13,099 nucleotides of DNA from Paracoccaceae bacterium (GCA_003512825.1 DOOI01000125.1:1-13099); one strand, 5' to 3'; shown: positions 1 through 6,348, numbered from the stretch's first letter. Notes: generated by a model from the letters alone, not told the origin. Numbers and translations are program-made.

Positions 1-1
1 C

Positions 2-460
2 GCCGATCTACTGTCCGAACTCGAGTTTGGTCTGATCATTGCTGGGCATGCGTTCGACCGTTGGGTGGTGCGCGCCATGGCCGCGGCCGGGTATCCCGGC
101 CTCTCGCCTCTTGAAGTGCTCGTGCTGCATTCGGTGCGCCACCGCACGCGGCCCAAACGGCTGGCGGACATTTGCCTTGTTTTGAATGTCGAAGACACCC
201 ACACGGTCAATTACGCGATCCGCAAGTTGGTCAAAGCGGGATTGGTTCGAGAGGGCCGCGTGGGCAAGGAAAAATGCGTTGAGGCCACAGAAACAGGCGC
301 GGCGGCCTGTGCGCGCTACAAGGATGTGCGCGAAGCGATGTTATTGGATGCTGTCACGGCTGCAGGGATCGCCCCGGCCGAATTGCACCGCGTGGCGGCA
401 CTTTTACGCTTGATGTCTGGTCAATATGACCAAGCCGCGCGCGCCGCAGCAGCCTCTTAA
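2..460 (+). CDS. MarR-like winged-helix transcriptional regulator (5' partial)
   Basis: The reading frame is open from the left edge and ends in TAA at 458-460, so the start lies outside the window. About 152 residues are visible. The central part resembles a winged-helix DNA-binding domain of the MarR type: helices around SPLEVLVLHSV and RLADICLVLNV, a recognition-helix-like stretch THTVNYAIRKLVKAGLV, then a wing (REGRVGKEKCVEATETG). The C-terminal part is helical and alanine-rich, as in the dimerisation helices of this family. The internal ATG at 65 is unlikely to be the true start because the same frame upstream continues with sensible protein (ELEFGLIIAGHAFDRW). I infer a cytoplasmic DNA-binding regulator; its ligand and targets cannot be read here. 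It converges on the LysM gene, so that gene is not its operon partner. Confidence 0.8.
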   Translation, partial: ADLLSELEFGLIIAGHAFDRWVVRAMAAAGYPGLSPLEVLVLHSVRHRTRPKRLADICLVLNVEDTHTVNYAIRKLVKAGLVREGRVGKEKCVEATETGAAACARYKDVREAMLLDAVTAAGIAPAELHRVAALLRLMSGQYDQAARAAAAS

Positions 461-467
461 GGCAAAT

Positions 468-496
468 AAAAAAGGGCGGCTAAAAAACCGCCCTTT
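468..496 (-). terminator. Rho-independent terminator of the LysM gene
   Basis: A perfect 9-bp stem (AAAGGGCGG at 471-479, CCGCCCTTT at 488-496) encloses an 8-nt loop. Read on the minus strand, the stem runs into TTTTTTATTT, the U-rich tail expected of an intrinsic terminator, 35 bp past the LysM stop. On the plus strand the tail is only TTTCGC, so it would work less well for the convergent regulator gene, although that gene may share it. Confidence 0.85.
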
Positions 497-531
497 CGCA
501 TCACGATACTCAAGCAATTGCTGCCGAAGGA

Positions 532-957
532 TCAGGCTTTTTTGCCGCCGGGGATCCGCAGCATTTGGCCGGGATAAATCTTGTCTGGATGGCTCAACAT
601 CGGTTTGTTGGCTTCAAAGATTTCCATGTAGCGGTTGGCCGAGCCCAAGGTTTTCTTGGCAATCGCCGAGAGCGTGTCGCCCTTTTCAACAGTGTGGAAC
701 ATGTTTTCGTCGGCTTCGGCCTCTACGGTGGCCACGCCTTCGACGTTTCCGACTGCAAGGATCACTTTCTCACGCTCTTCGGCAGTCAGCATGCCGCCGG
801 ATACGGTTACCTTGTCGCCTTCCACTTTGATTTCGGCGCCTTTGGTGTCGAGGCCCAGATCTTTGACCTCTTTCACCAGCGTCTCTGCCGTGGGAGCCGC
901 ATCGCCGCCACCCGCCAACGCTTTGCCAGACTTTTTCCAAAAATTGAACAGACCCAT
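532..957 (-). CDS. lysM: BON and LysM domain protein (Kbp/YgaU-like)
   Basis: The 141-residue protein starts MGLFNFWKK, like E. coli Kbp (YgaU, 149 residues). A BON domain lies at about residues 22-82 and a LysM domain at about 87-136 (FHTVEKGDTLSAIA through YPGQMLRIP). Kbp is a cytoplasmic potassium-binding protein, and LysM domains generally bind peptidoglycan. There is no signal peptide, which fits a Kbp-like role better than a cell-wall role; this is inference from the relative. I chose the ATG at 957 because of the family N-terminus and an SD sequence GGAGGG (962-967) just upstream; the frame could extend to 1041, but that would overlap the ABC gene. A likely promoter and a terminator of its own suggest that it can be transcribed alone. 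The symbols kbp and ygaU are used for relatives. Confidence 0.88.
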   Translation of the reverse strand: MGLFNFWKKSGKALAGGGDAAPTAETLVKEVKDLGLDTKGAEIKVEGDKVTVSGGMLTAEEREKVILAVGNVEGVATVEAEADENMFHTVEKGDTLSAIAKKTLGSANRYMEIFEANKPMLSHPDKIYPGQMLRIPGGKKA

Positions 958-961
958 GAAA

Positions 962-967
962 CCCTCC
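962..967 (-). promoter_or_regulatory. Ribosome binding site that fixes the LysM start
   Basis: GGAGGG on the minus strand lies 4 nt before the ATG at 957. It supports the shorter 141-residue protein rather than an extended frame reaching 1041. Confidence 0.7.
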
Positions 968-985
968 ATAAATAGGACCGCACCC

Positions 986-1014
986 ATTAGCCCTCCCGCA
1001 TAGCGGGATGGCAA
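986..1014 (-). promoter_or_regulatory. Probable promoter of the LysM gene with palindromic spacer
   Basis: On the minus strand TTGCCA (1009-1014, 5 of 6 to the -35 consensus) is followed by exactly 17 bp and GCTAAT (986-991, 4 of 6 to the -10 consensus). Transcription would start near 979, about 22 nt before the LysM ATG. The spacer contains the perfect palindrome TCCCGC-TAT-GCGGGA (994-1008), a likely operator or, less likely, a weak hairpin after the ABC gene. Read from bases only, so moderate confidence. Confidence 0.5.
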
Positions 1015-1037
1015 GGGGGAATAATCCCTCATGAGGT

Positions 1038-2837
1038 TCAATTCTCTTCGTTTAGCGGTCCTTCGGTGAACTGTAGTCGCGCCAAGCGCGCATAAAGCCC
1101 ACCTTCGGCGACCAATGCGTCATGCGTGCCTTCGGCGACGATACGCCCATGATCCATCACGACAATCCGATCTGCTTTTTTCACGGTTGCCAAGCGGTGG
1201 GCCACGATGATTGTCGTGCGTCCCTTGGCCAAGCGCTCGACAGCGGACTGCACTGCCCGCTCACTTTCGGCATCAAGCGCCGAGGTTGCTTCATCCAGCA
1301 AGAGCACAGGTGCGTCGCGCAGAATGGCCCGTGCGATCGCGATCCGCTGCTTTTGCCCCCCCGAGAGCATCACCCCGCGCTCGCCGACCTCGCTGTCATA
1401 CCCCTTGGGCAGCGCGGAGATGAACTCATGTGCTGCCGCTGCGCGCGCGGCGGCTTCGACGTCCGCATCGGAAGCGTCGGGGCGGCCAAACCGGATATTT
1501 TCCCGAGCGGTGGCCGCAAAAATAACTGGATCTTGAGGCACTAAAGCCATTGAAGCGCGAAAATCTGCCCGCGTCATGTCCCGCAAATCATGGCCGTCCA
1601 GCGTGATCCGTCCCGACGTTGGATCATAAAAGCGCAACAGAGCTTGAATGATTGTGGTTTTCCCTGCGCCTGAGGGGCCGACCAGCGCCACAGTTTCCCC
1701 CGGCGCAATCGTCAGCTGCACATGGTCCAGCGCCGCCGCCTCAGGCCGCGTCGGGTAACGCAATGTCACATTTTCAAAGGCAATCGCCCCCGTCACAGGG
1801 CGCGGCAGAGCAACTGGTGCGACGGGGTCGGCAATGGCATCGTCGGCATTGAGCAAATCGACGAGTCGTTCGGTCGCCCCGGCTGCGCGCTGCAATTCCC
1901 CCCAAATCTCGGAGAGCGCCGCGACCGAGCCGGCCACCATGACAGAATAGATCACGAATTGGACCAAAGCGCCCGCAGACATCGCATCTGCCCGCACATC
2001 GCGCGCGCCGATCCAGAGCACACCGACAACCCCTGAAAACACCAGCAAAATGACAATAACCGTCATTACGGCCCGTGTCGTGATCCGTTGACGCGCAGAG
2101 TTGTAGCTGGCTTCGGTGACATCTGCGAACCGGGCGCGCGCGCCGCCTTCTCCGGTAAACGCCTGCACCGCTTGCACGGACAAAAGCGCCTCGGATGCAT
2201 TGCCCGACGACGCAGCGATCCAATCTTGGTTATCGCGGCTCAGCACACGCAAACGACGGCCAAGCGTCAAGATGGGCACAATCACAGCAGGCACAATGAG
2301 CAGCACCAAACCTGTGAGCTTGGCGGAGGTGATCAGCATCAATGCCAAACCGCCGAAAAGAATTAATACGTTGCGAAGGGCCACGGAAATCGACGAGCCA
2401 ATCACCGAAAGAATGAGTGTGGTGTCAGTGGTGATCCGCGACAGCACCTCGCCGGTCATGATACGTTCAAAAAAGGCCGGGCTCAGGCCAATCACCCGAT
2501 TGAATACCGCCTCTCGAATATCGGCCACTACCCGCTCGCCCAGACGGGTGACAAGCGCATAGCGCAACCCCGTACCGACAGCCAACAAAGCGGCAAAAAA
2601 CAATGCAGCGCCGAAATAGCGGTCTAGGAGAGCGCCATCCGCGCCGCCGAAATTATCGACCACCCGGCGCACCGCAAGCGGCAGCGTCAAAGAGATCATC
2701 GCCGTAGCGACCAGCGCGGTAGCCGCGCCCAGCATCATGCCGCGATAGGGTCGCAGAAACGGCCAAAGCGCGCCCAGTGCACCGATGCGGCGCGAGCGTT
2801 CCCGCTCTGCCTTGTCCGAAACCGTGGGGGTTGCCAT
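1038..2837 (-). CDS. ABC transporter half-exporter (fused permease and ATPase)
   Basis: This 599-residue protein has the layout of a type IV (ABCB/MsbA-like) exporter half-transporter. An N-terminal membrane domain (about residues 30-315, with hydrophobic segments near 34-52, 72-92, 150-170, 173-192, 255-277 and 285-308) precedes a nucleotide-binding domain (about 350-590). Visible motifs are Walker A GPSGAGKTT (387-395), Q-loop Q435, signature LSGGQ (491-495), Walker B VLLLDEA with D515 and E516, and switch histidine H547. All catalytic residues are present, so it should form an active homodimer or heterodimer in the inner membrane. The substrate cannot be told from sequence; lipids, drugs or peptides are all possible in this family. 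The ATG at 2837 has AAAGGA (2844-2849) 6 nt upstream. The LysM gene follows after 80 bp. Confidence 0.93.
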   Translation of the reverse strand: MATPTVSDKAERERSRRIGALGALWPFLRPYRGMMLGAATALVATAMISLTLPLAVRRVVDNFGGADGALLDRYFGAALFFAALLAVGTGLRYALVTRLGERVVADIREAVFNRVIGLSPAFFERIMTGEVLSRITTDTTLILSVIGSSISVALRNVLILFGGLALMLITSAKLTGLVLLIVPAVIVPILTLGRRLRVLSRDNQDWIAASSGNASEALLSVQAVQAFTGEGGARARFADVTEASYNSARQRITTRAVMTVIVILLVFSGVVGVLWIGARDVRADAMSAGALVQFVIYSVMVAGSVAALSEIWGELQRAAGATERLVDLLNADDAIADPVAPVALPRPVTGAIAFENVTLRYPTRPEAAALDHVQLTIAPGETVALVGPSGAGKTTIIQALLRFYDPTSGRITLDGHDLRDMTRADFRASMALVPQDPVIFAATARENIRFGRPDASDADVEAAARAAAAHEFISALPKGYDSEVGERGVMLSGGQKQRIAIARAILRDAPVLLLDEATSALDAESERAVQSAVERLAKGRTTIIVAHRLATVKKADRIVVMDHGRIVAEGTHDALVAEGGLYARLARLQFTEGPLNEEN

Positions 2838-2849
2838 GTAATGTCCTTT

Positions 2850-2882
2850 CCGTCACGCGCCGCCGGGTTTTAGGCGTGACGG
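2850..2882. repeat. Inverted repeat in the ABC transporter leader
   Basis: CCGTCACGC (2850-2858) and GCGTGACGG (2874-2882) are perfect 9-bp inverted arms with a 15-bp spacer. The near arm touches the AAAGGA ribosome binding site of the ABC gene (2844-2849). In RNA this would make a stem just before the ribosome site; in DNA it could be an operator for a dimeric regulator. Function is inferred only. Confidence 0.55.
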
Positions 2883-2946
2883 AGCGGCGGGGCAAGCGCG
2901 CGGTTGGTCGCGGCTGTGCCCACACCATGATTTGATGCCGAAAACC

Positions 2947-3078
2947 TTAAAAGAAGGGGCTCATCAATTGCATCTGTTGCCACCATTCCGAGCCGCCTTC
3001 GGCATAAAGCATGAGAGCCGGAGCTCCCAGCATCAGTGCGGAAATGATGAGAATGGAGCGGGTGACACCCTTGAACAT
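2947..3078 (-). CDS. Small one-pass membrane protein, 43 residues
   Basis: This short frame starts at ATG 3078 and ends in TAA at 2947-2949. An AGGAG ribosome site (3086-3090) sits 7 nt upstream, the strongest sign that it is translated. The protein has a basic N-terminus (MFKGVTR), a hydrophobic segment at about residues 9-25 (ILIISALMLGAPALMLY) and an acidic, tryptophan-containing tail ending in SPFF. This predicts a single membrane helix or an uncleaved signal anchor. I do not recognise a characterised family, although the sequence looks like a conserved small protein of Rhodobacterales. It lies between tRNA-Gly and the ABC exporter on the same strand, with gaps of 170 and 109 bp. A longer in-frame start at 3156 has no comparable ribosome site. 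Confidence 0.7.
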   Translation of the reverse strand: MFKGVTRSILIISALMLGAPALMLYAEGGSEWWQQMQLMSPFF

Positions 3079-3248
3079 GCGGTTTCTCCTGTTGAATTCC
3101 TGACGTTGCATGGAGGATTTGGGTCGTCTGTCATCGAGATCAAGTCCGCGCGCCACCTTTCATGAGGTATTTACTCAGGAAATGACCATGCAAAACCATG
3201 CCACTCGGTCGCCCCGAACGGCGGCTTCAGTCTGAGAGAGAGGGAGAG

Positions 3249-3322
3249 TGGAGCGGGCGGCGGGAATCGAACCCGCGTCATTAGCTTGGAAGGCTAAGGT
3301 CTTACCATTACACAACGCCCGC
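3249..3322 (-). tRNA. tRNA-Gly (anticodon UCC)
   Basis: The minus strand folds as a cloverleaf of 74 nt including an encoded CCA end. The acceptor stem GCGGGCG/CGCCCGC is perfect, with discriminator T. The anticodon stem TTAGC/GCTAA holds the loop CTTCCAA, with anticodon TCC at 3288-3290. The T arm GCGGG-TTCGATT-CCCGC is perfect. The D stem reads GTGT against AGAC, with one G-G mismatch at the third pair (positions 12 and 23). It would decode GGA and GGG glycine codons. It is the only RNA gene I see in the window. Confidence 0.96.
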
Positions 3323-3349
3323 GTGATGCTCCGTTTAAACCGCTGTGTG

Positions 3350-3378
3350 GGCCTAGGGCAAGGGCGAATTCAATGCAA
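3350..3378 (-). promoter_or_regulatory. Possible promoter of tRNA-Gly
   Basis: On the minus strand TTGCAT (3373-3378) is followed after 17 bp by TAGGCC (3350-3355), about 28 bp before the tRNA 5' end. The -35 element is fair and the -10 element is poor. It is proposed mainly because of its position. Confidence 0.3.
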
Positions 3379-3472
3379 TTTGGAACGGCCTGCCGCATCT
3401 TCGCCACATTTGGAACTTATGGATAGGTTGTGACTAAAACGGGTGGGGCCGAATCGGACACGGGAATAGGCT

Positions 3473-3814
3473 ATGAAACTGACATCTGCCATAACGGCTG
3501 CGTTGCTACTCGCGGTCTGCTTGCCTTCCGTAAGCGTGGCGAAAGAGCACGAGGTGATTATTACGGGTTTCGGATTTTTCCCCCAAACCACGTATGTACA
3601 GCCCGGCGATACGGTTAAGTTCCTCAATAATGCGGAATATTCCCACCGCTTGATCGGTGAAGAAGATCGGTGGGAAGTGAACGTAAACCCATCCGAGCGC
3701 AAATCTCTGACCATTTCGAGCAATTTTAAATCGCGGTACAACAGCACGAGTGGCAGTTTGGAAGATGGGATCTTGTCTCTGTCGCCACCCCCTCAAGAAG
3801 CTGAGAGCGATTGA
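3473..3814 (+). CDS. Secreted cupredoxin-fold protein lacking the usual copper ligands
   Basis: This 113-residue protein begins with a clear signal peptide (basic MKL, hydrophobic core, likely cleavage after SVSVA near residue 23), so it should be exported. The mature part resembles a plastocyanin/pseudoazurin-type domain: HEVIITGFGFFPQTTYVQPGDTVKF is the classic first half, and H58 (NNAEYSHRL) sits where the first histidine ligand is expected. The C-terminal ligand loop, normally of the form Y-C-x-x-H-x-x-M, reads YNSTSGSLEDGI (89-100): the cysteine position is N90, the histidine position S93 and the methionine position L96 or E97. A type 1 copper site is therefore unlikely. Roles in electron transfer or copper handling should not be assumed. 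The ribosome site is weak (GGGA at 3462-3465). The gene is monocistronic and converges on the SRAP gene after 21 bp. Confidence 0.8.
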   Translation: MKLTSAITAALLLAVCLPSVSVAKEHEVIITGFGFFPQTTYVQPGDTVKFLNNAEYSHRLIGEEDRWEVNVNPSERKSLTISSNFKSRYNSTSGSLEDGILSLSPPPQEAESD

Positions 3815-3835
3815 GCCTGCGCCTGACCCTTTGGG

Positions 3836-4507
3836 TTAAGTCGCTGCATTTTCCACTGGCGCGCGCAACTGGCTTCCAGTTGCGCGATTTGAGTTGACCG
3901 CACGAGATACTTTCCAGTGCTGCAAACGGCCTGACGGCCCGGCTTGCATCAAGCGCGCCGCACCATGTCCCGCCTCACCCAGCCATAAAGCCCAGTCGTC
4001 CTTTTCCATGATCACGGGCATTCTATGGTGGATCGGCGCCAGATCGGCATTGGCGGACGCGGTCACAAGGGCGCAGCTGCTCAGGCGCTGATCCGCATGT
4101 GCCCAGTCTTGCCAAATGGCAGCCATCACCATCGGCCCGCCATCGCGACGCGACAGATAGAACGGCTGCTTGCCATCCGCCTCGGCGCGCCATTCGTAGA
4201 ACCCATACACGACAATCAGACAGCGACGCGCGCGGCAGGCCTCTCGAAAGGCGGGCTTTTCCGCAATGGTTTCCGCCCGCGCATTGATCAAGAGCGGGCC
4301 ATCGCTTGGAGTTTTATACCACGACGGCACAAAGCCCCATCGCATGGGACGCAAACGACGCAGACCGTCTTGAGATGTGACCACGGCGATTTCAGCCGTT
4401 GGGCAAACGTTATAATTTTCACCCCCGAGCAAATCGTTCGAGGGCGTGGCCGCGAATAGCTGTGCCATCGCCTCTGTGGGCAAGGTCACCGCGAACCGAC
4501 CACACAT
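3836..4507 (-). CDS. yedK: SOS response-associated peptidase (SRAP, YedK/HMCES family)
   Basis: The 223-residue protein has every hallmark of the SRAP family. These proteins bind single-stranded DNA and form a thiazolidine crosslink between their N-terminal cysteine and abasic sites, shielding them during replication. It starts MCGRF, so C2 becomes the reactive N-terminal residue after methionine removal. N75 (NARAET), E105 (GFYEW, 102-106) and H160 (HHRMPVI) fall at the same numbers as the catalytic residues of E. coli YedK, which indicates an intact active site. The ATG at 4507 has GGAGG (4514-4518) 6 nt upstream. I see no LexA-type site that would prove SOS control. The last 20 codons contain a strong inverted repeat (3862-3886). 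It lies 101 bp downstream of the 5'-nucleotidase and is probably transcribed separately. Confidence 0.95.
   Translation of the reverse strand: MCGRFAVTLPTEAMAQLFAATPSNDLLGGENYNVCPTAEIAVVTSQDGLRRLRPMRWGFVPSWYKTPSDGPLLINARAETIAEKPAFREACRARRCLIVVYGFYEWRAEADGKQPFYLSRRDGGPMVMAAIWQDWAHADQRLSSCALVTASANADLAPIHHRMPVIMEKDDWALWLGEAGHGAARLMQAGPSGRLQHWKVSRAVNSNRATGSQLRAPVENAAT
3862..3886. repeat. Strong inverted repeat inside the SRAP 3' end
   Basis: CGCGCAACTGG (3862-3872) and CCAGTTGCGCG (3876-3886) form a perfect 11-bp stem with a 3-nt loop, within the coding sequence for the SRAP C-terminus. There is no T-rich tail on either strand. It may protect mRNA ends or help terminate the two convergent transcripts. 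Confidence 0.7.
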
Positions 4508-4576
4508 CTTTGTCCTCCCTCTGGCAACGGGTGTCGCAAGAACGTCATCACGCTTTCAGCGCGCGCCCTGATCAAG

Positions 4577-4604
4577 TTCGGAGGAGCCGATTGTGCCCTC
4601 CGAA
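4577..4604 (-). terminator. Stem-loop just after the 5'-nucleotidase, possible terminator
   Basis: TTCGGAGG (4577-4584) and CCTCCGAA (4597-4604) form a perfect 8-bp stem with a 12-nt loop, beginning 4 bp past the 5'-nucleotidase stop codon (4609-4611). The tail on the minus strand is CTTGATC rather than a U-run, so it may be a weak or Rho-assisted terminator or an mRNA-stabilising hairpin. Confidence 0.45.
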
Positions 4605-4608
4605 AATA

Positions 4609-6195
4609 TCACTGTTTGATCGTAATGCGCCCATCGGTGAAAGCCGCATAAGGGGCGTTTTTCGCCAAATACTCCGCCGTGACATCCGCCAGATCCGGGC
4701 CGTAGTCATAGGCGTTCATCCCATCTGCCCCAAACATTTTGAACCCATCACCACCTTTCCGCACATAGTCATTGGTGACAACGCCGTAGATCTTCTCGAG
4801 GTCAATTGGCACAAAGGCATCGCCCTCTTTTACCATCACATCCGAAATCCGGGCACCCGCGGGTGCTTTTGTGTCGAGCGTGTATGTCATGCCCGCCACC
4901 TGCGCGAAACGACCCGCACCTTCTTCCCACTGACTCGCTCCGTTTTCTAAAGCGGCAACCAGCGTCGCGCCTTTCGCTTGAAACGTGGAAAGAGTATTTT
5001 GGAACGGCAATACCGAAAGCACTTCGCCCATGGTTACAGGGCCTGCATCAATCGATGCGCGCAAACCGCCGCCATTTTGCACGGCAATGGTCACGCCTTG
5101 ATCACGGGCGCGATCGAGCATGGCTTCGGCAACCAGATTACCCATGGCGCATTCCGCCGCACGGCACGATTTGCGATCCCCATCTATCGCCGTCTGGGTT
5201 TCCGCGACAACCCGCGCCTTGAGTTCTTCAATCGGTCCGGCCAGTTCCGCCACCCGAGCCACGATAGAGGCATCCGGCGTCACCGAAGCATCAAGCAAAA
5301 TCGTATCGCCCTCGGCCTTGATCAGTGTGCCTTCATCATCAAAGCTCAGCACGAGGTGACCAAGATATTTGGAATAGGCATAGGCCGAAACGACTGGCAC
5401 TGCGCCCACCATCGTTGGATAGGCCATCGCGCCGTCTTCGGTGTTGGAAAACTTGGTGTGCGAATGCCCGCCTACCACGGCATCCAAGCCCGCAACCTCG
5501 CCCGCCAGCGCCATATCCTTCTTTACGCCGACATGGGTGAGGGCAATGATCTTGGTCACCCCTTCTGCCGTCAGCGCGGCAACATCGGCACGAAGGCTGT
5601 CGGCTTCGTCTTGAAACACGACATCGGGACCCGGGCTTGACGTGTCGACCGTATCCGTCGCCAGAACGGAAATAATGCCAATTTTTTCGCCACCAACCTC
5701 AAGCACAGCATGGTTTTTTACCAGTCCGTTCAATGTATTCGAGCGACTCAGATCAAGGTTTCCGGAAATCACCGGAAAGCTCACCGTATTGGTGAAAGCC
5801 CGCAACCCATCGGGACCATCGTCAAATTCGTGATTGCCCACCGCCATGACATCATAGCCGATTTTCTCCATCATCTCGGCTTCGACGGCACCTTTATAAG
5901 TCGTGTACATCAGCGAACCCTGAAACTGATCCCCCGCGTCCAGCACGATGACATTGCCACCTGCCGCGCGGATTTCATCGCGGAGCGCAGTGATCTTCGT
6001 GGCCACCCTCGCCACCCCGCCAAAGCATTCGCCCTTGGCCTCGCCTTCGGCATTACAGTTGGAATCGTATTTGTTCACCGACTCAATCCGGCTGTGCAAA
6101 TCATTGGTATGGAGCACATGCAAAGTGTAGTCGGCGTGAGCCATGCCTGCCGGAATAGCCAGCGACGCGGCAGATACGAGGAACCCGAAACGCAT
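4609..6195 (-). CDS. Periplasmic 5'-nucleotidase (UshA/CD73-like metallophosphatase)
   Basis: The 528-residue protein has a signal peptide (MRFGFLVSAASLAIPAGMAHA, cleavage near residue 21) and the two-domain plan of bacterial 5'-nucleotidases. The metallophosphatase domain shows HTNDLH (29-34), LDAGDQFQG (85-93), GNHEFD (120-125), H221 and GGHSHT (242-247), which supply the two-metal ligands. The C-terminal substrate domain shows NGGGLRAS (374-381) and GGDGF (481-485), the usual site for stacking the base. It should dephosphorylate nucleoside monophosphates, and perhaps UDP-sugars or cyclic nucleotides, in the periplasm; the exact substrate is not fixed by sequence. Four cysteines (C47, C57, C344, C349) could pair as disulfides. 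The ATG at 6195 has AGGAG (6203-6207) 7 nt upstream. The symbol ushA is often used for relatives; I leave it blank because several subfamilies share these motifs. Confidence 0.92.
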   Translation of the reverse strand: MRFGFLVSAASLAIPAGMAHADYTLHVLHTNDLHSRIESVNKYDSNCNAEGEAKGECFGGVARVATKITALRDEIRAAGGNVIVLDAGDQFQGSLMYTTYKGAVEAEMMEKIGYDVMAVGNHEFDDGPDGLRAFTNTVSFPVISGNLDLSRSNTLNGLVKNHAVLEVGGEKIGIISVLATDTVDTSSPGPDVVFQDEADSLRADVAALTAEGVTKIIALTHVGVKKDMALAGEVAGLDAVVGGHSHTKFSNTEDGAMAYPTMVGAVPVVSAYAYSKYLGHLVLSFDDEGTLIKAEGDTILLDASVTPDASIVARVAELAGPIEELKARVVAETQTAIDGDRKSCRAAECAMGNLVAEAMLDRARDQGVTIAVQNGGGLRASIDAGPVTMGEVLSVLPFQNTLSTFQAKGATLVAALENGASQWEEGAGRFAQVAGMTYTLDTKAPAGARISDVMVKEGDAFVPIDLEKIYGVVTNDYVRKGGDGFKMFGADGMNAYDYGPDLADVTAEYLAKNAPYAAFTDGRITIKQ

Positions 6196-6227
6196 TTCAT
6201 CTCTCCTATGAATATCGTGATGGCGCG

Positions 6228-6256
6228 ATGCTGCGCGGCAGAAGGGATTCTGTCAA
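6228..6256 (-). promoter_or_regulatory. Probable promoter of the 5'-nucleotidase
   Basis: On the minus strand a perfect TTGACA (6251-6256) is followed after 17 bp by CAGCAT (6228-6233, 3 of 6 to the -10 consensus). Transcription would start near 6221, about 25 nt before the ATG, leaving room for the AGGAG site. The weak -10 suggests an activator or low basal output. Confidence 0.5.
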
Positions 6257-6265
6257 ACCTTCTGC
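6238..6265. repeat. Operator-like dyad spanning the -35 element
   Basis: GCAGAAGG (6238-6245) and CCTTCTGC (6258-6265) are perfect 8-bp inverted arms 12 bp apart, and the spacer contains the TTGACA of the proposed 5'-nucleotidase promoter. It lies in the 153-bp divergent gap between the 5'-nucleotidase and the DUF952-pyrD operon, so a bound regulator could act on both. Confidence 0.55.
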
Positions 6266-6348
6266 AAAGTCCGGGCGACAACCAGCTTGCCCGCGCCAGA
6301 TCTTTACGCACCATTGACGAAGCTCGCGGAGGCGGGCATCAGAATGTG

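Noticed and set aside
565..1003. Plus-strand frames opposite the LysM gene
   Set aside because: They are mirror frames of a well-supported gene, with no ribosome site or recognisable domain.
1774..2223. Arginine/cysteine-rich minus-strand frame within the ABC exporter
   Set aside because: It lies in another frame of the exporter; the composition is typical of GC-rich out-of-frame translation.
3826..3838. Tiny ACCC-TTT-GGGT hairpin between the cupredoxin-fold and SRAP genes
   Set aside because: The stem is too short to be a credible terminator.
6250..6268. Pho box before the 5'-nucleotidase
   Set aside because: The half-sites CTGTCAA and CTGCAAA are 12 rather than 11 bp apart and the second is degenerate; kept only as a side note.
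5710..6348. Long N-terminal extension of the DUF952 frame
   Set aside because: It runs antisense through the 5'-nucleotidase and its promoter; the family-like protein only starts at about 6349.
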